From the NCBI RefSeq assembly GCF_938030815.1, contig NZ_CALHII010000256.1:1-15320 (forward strand): a stretch of DNA of 15,320 nt, written 5' to 3'. Made by a program: the position numbers and the translations under genes. The DNA is from an uncultured Campylobacter sp. (lineage in GTDB: Bacteria > Campylobacterota > Campylobacteria > Campylobacterales > Campylobacteraceae). This document shows positions 14,485 to 15,320 of the stretch, piece after piece. Position 1 is the stretch's first letter. Every line of letters begins with the position of its first letter. A model generated the notes under the pieces. It saw only the letters and a list, made by a program, of their open reading frames with translations, searched no databases and was not told the origin of the DNA.

Positions 14485-14790
14485 ATGAAAATTTTATGGC
14501 AAAGTAGGCTTCAAAACAGACTTCGCGATATCGGTGAAAACGTCCTGATAAAGGGCGATCGCACATTTTACGTAGGCGATAACGACGAACAAAAGCAGAT
14601 GAAGCTTAGAAAATTTTCGCTCGCCCACGGCGAGCAGCTAGCCGGCGCGCTGCTAGCCGTGGGCGGGCTTTTGGGCGTATATTTCGGCACCTCTCAGGCT
14701 CACCGCGTAAGGCGCGAAACGCAGAAAAAATGGCTGCTCGTCCTTTATGTCGTGCTATTTGCGCTGGCGCTAAAAAAGGTGCTACAGTAG
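14485..14790 (+). CDS. Small two-helix membrane protein of unknown function
   Basis: I do not recognise this family. The start is taken at the ATG at 14485 (MKILWQSRLQ), which has GAAGGAG 8 nt upstream; an earlier ATG at 14452 has none and adds only a charged stub. The 101-residue product has a basic, polar first half (about 1-50, including GENVLIKGDRTFYVGDND), a membrane helix at about 53-69 (AGALLAVGGLLGVYFG), a basic loop (HRVRRETQKK) and a second membrane helix at about 82-98 (WLLVLYVVLFALAL). The positive loop and tail suggest both ends face the cytoplasm. Neighbours give no clue. The good ribosome site and hydrophobicity pattern argue that it is real. Confidence 0.65.
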   Translation: MKILWQSRLQNRLRDIGENVLIKGDRTFYVGDNDEQKQMKLRKFSLAHGEQLAGALLAVGGLLGVYFGTSQAHRVRRETQKKWLLVLYVVLFALALKKVLQ

Positions 14791-15153
14791 TGGCGCGAGC
14801 GATTTTGCCGCACTACGTTTTGCCCTGCCATCGTTTCGCTACAAGCGTGGTTTAGACGCCTACTACGGACACGCCAGAGTGATTTTAAGCGTTCGCGCTG
14901 TTTTGCTACGCCGCCCTTTTATAATCTCTTGGTTTGCTTTGCCGTCCTCTTACACTGCGCGCGTTTGGTCTCCATCTTGCGGCACCACGTAAAACGTCGC
15001 ATTCCGTCGCGCAAGTAAAATTTTAAAATGAAATTTCAAAAAGCGCGAGCGCAGAATTTTAACTAATCGCGTTAAAATAGCGAAGTCGCACATCTTTCGT
15101 CCTATGGAGGCTAGATGGCGAAATAAAATTTACGAATTTTAAAAGGACTTGGA
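14791..15153. other. Gene-free region before crcB, with candidate -10 and a three-codon ORF
   Basis: No open frame of useful length is found on either strand. A -10-like TAAAAT lies at 15073-15078. Downstream, GGAGG (15106-15110) stands 4 nt before ATG GCG AAA TAA (15115-15126), a tiny ORF encoding Met-Ala-Lys. It overlaps a 12-codon frame starting at 15104 that ends at 15142, directly at the crcB ribosome site AAAAGGA. The rest shows no hairpin with a T tract and no recognised element. Confidence 0.4.
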
Positions 15154-15320
15154 TTGACGAACTTGATTTTAGCAGGGCTAGGCGGCTGTGTAGGCGCGAT
15201 GGCGCGAGTAGGCTTAAGCGGAGCGATCGCGCGCGTAATGGATCGCGCCGGATTTTGGAGTGCGTTTCCGATCGCTACTTTTTGCGTGAATGCGCTGGGA
15301 AGCCTGCTGATAGGGTTTTT
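15154..15320 (+). CDS. crcB: Fluoride channel CrcB/FluC, N-terminal part (3' end outside window)
   Basis: CrcB (Fluc) is a small inner-membrane fluoride channel, active as an inverted dimer, that lets toxic fluoride leave the cell. The first 55 residues are visible. The glycine-rich first helix with GLGGCVGAMAR matches the family GGxxGAxxR motif, and IATFCVNALGSLLIGF matches the second helix with its conserved Asn. The likely start is the TTG at 15154, 6 nt after AAAAGGA; a second in-frame TTG three codons later is possible, and no ATG fits the domain start (the first in-frame ATG, codon 16, would delete the GG motif). No fluoride riboswitch is recognised upstream. Confidence 0.9.
   Translation, partial: MTNLILAGLGGCVGAMARVGLSGAIARVMDRAGFWSAFPIATFCVNALGSLLIGF

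Noticed and set aside
14189..14566. Minus-strand open frame of 125 codons
   Set aside because: It overlaps the starts or ends of two better plus-strand genes, has no ribosome site, and its Arg/Asn-rich translation has no membrane, domain or family pattern.
14990..15153. Fluoride riboswitch upstream of crcB
   Set aside because: I looked for the conserved GGNGATGG start and the paired CTGAT/ACC segments of the crcB RNA motif and did not find them in the right order.

Overview
The window looks like a chromosomal segment of a Campylobacter-type organism (Campylobacterota). The signs are the constant AAATTT/TAAATTT bias in and between genes, the lack of a conserved -35 box in front of good -10 boxes, and the order uvrC - small DciA-like gene - guaA, which I recall from C. 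jejuni. By eye the GC content is in the mid-40s. That is high for C. jejuni and closer to the oral species (C. gracilis, C. rectus, C. showae group). The species is an inference. No phage, IS element, CRISPR array or rRNA is visible.

Layout, left to right. The 3' end of a TonB-dependent outer-membrane receptor (plus strand, cut by the window edge) is followed by two hairpins. It converges on a minus-strand operon, trpB-trpA-(FliO-like membrane protein), with a good promoter before trpB. Next comes a minus-strand tRNA-Arg(CCU), 12 nt after a CheY-like single-domain response regulator. The regulator lies 14 nt downstream of a 1512-residue hybrid histidine kinase with a NIT-type sensor. Upstream of the kinase, on the same strand, are uvrC and a DciA-like (DUF721) gene that overlap by 20 nt. 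The DciA-like gene is divergent from, and overlaps the start of, a small LptM-like lipoprotein gene. That gene is followed on the plus strand by guaA, a flavodoxin-fold NAD(P)H oxidoreductase one base after guaA, two small membrane-protein genes of unknown function, a gene-free stretch of about 360 nt, and the 5' end of crcB/fluC (fluoride channel), cut by the right edge.

How the genes work together. trpB and trpA make the two tryptophan synthase subunits and are translationally coupled; no other trp gene is present here. The kinase and response regulator form a two-component pair, but no Hpt domain and no DNA-binding output are visible, so the end point of the signal is unknown. UvrC (excision repair), GuaA (GMP synthesis) and the DciA-like protein are housekeeping.

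The least ordinary part is the giant kinase. A roughly 450-residue Pro/Glu-rich linker, an acidic Val-rich strand and a basic Val-rich strand on either side of its one intact receiver, and two degenerate receivers make it a candidate for an undescribed signalling architecture. Smaller oddities are a probable leaderless start for the DciA-like gene, a three-codon ORF with a strong ribosome site before crcB, and a hairpin across the response-regulator stop codon just before the tRNA.
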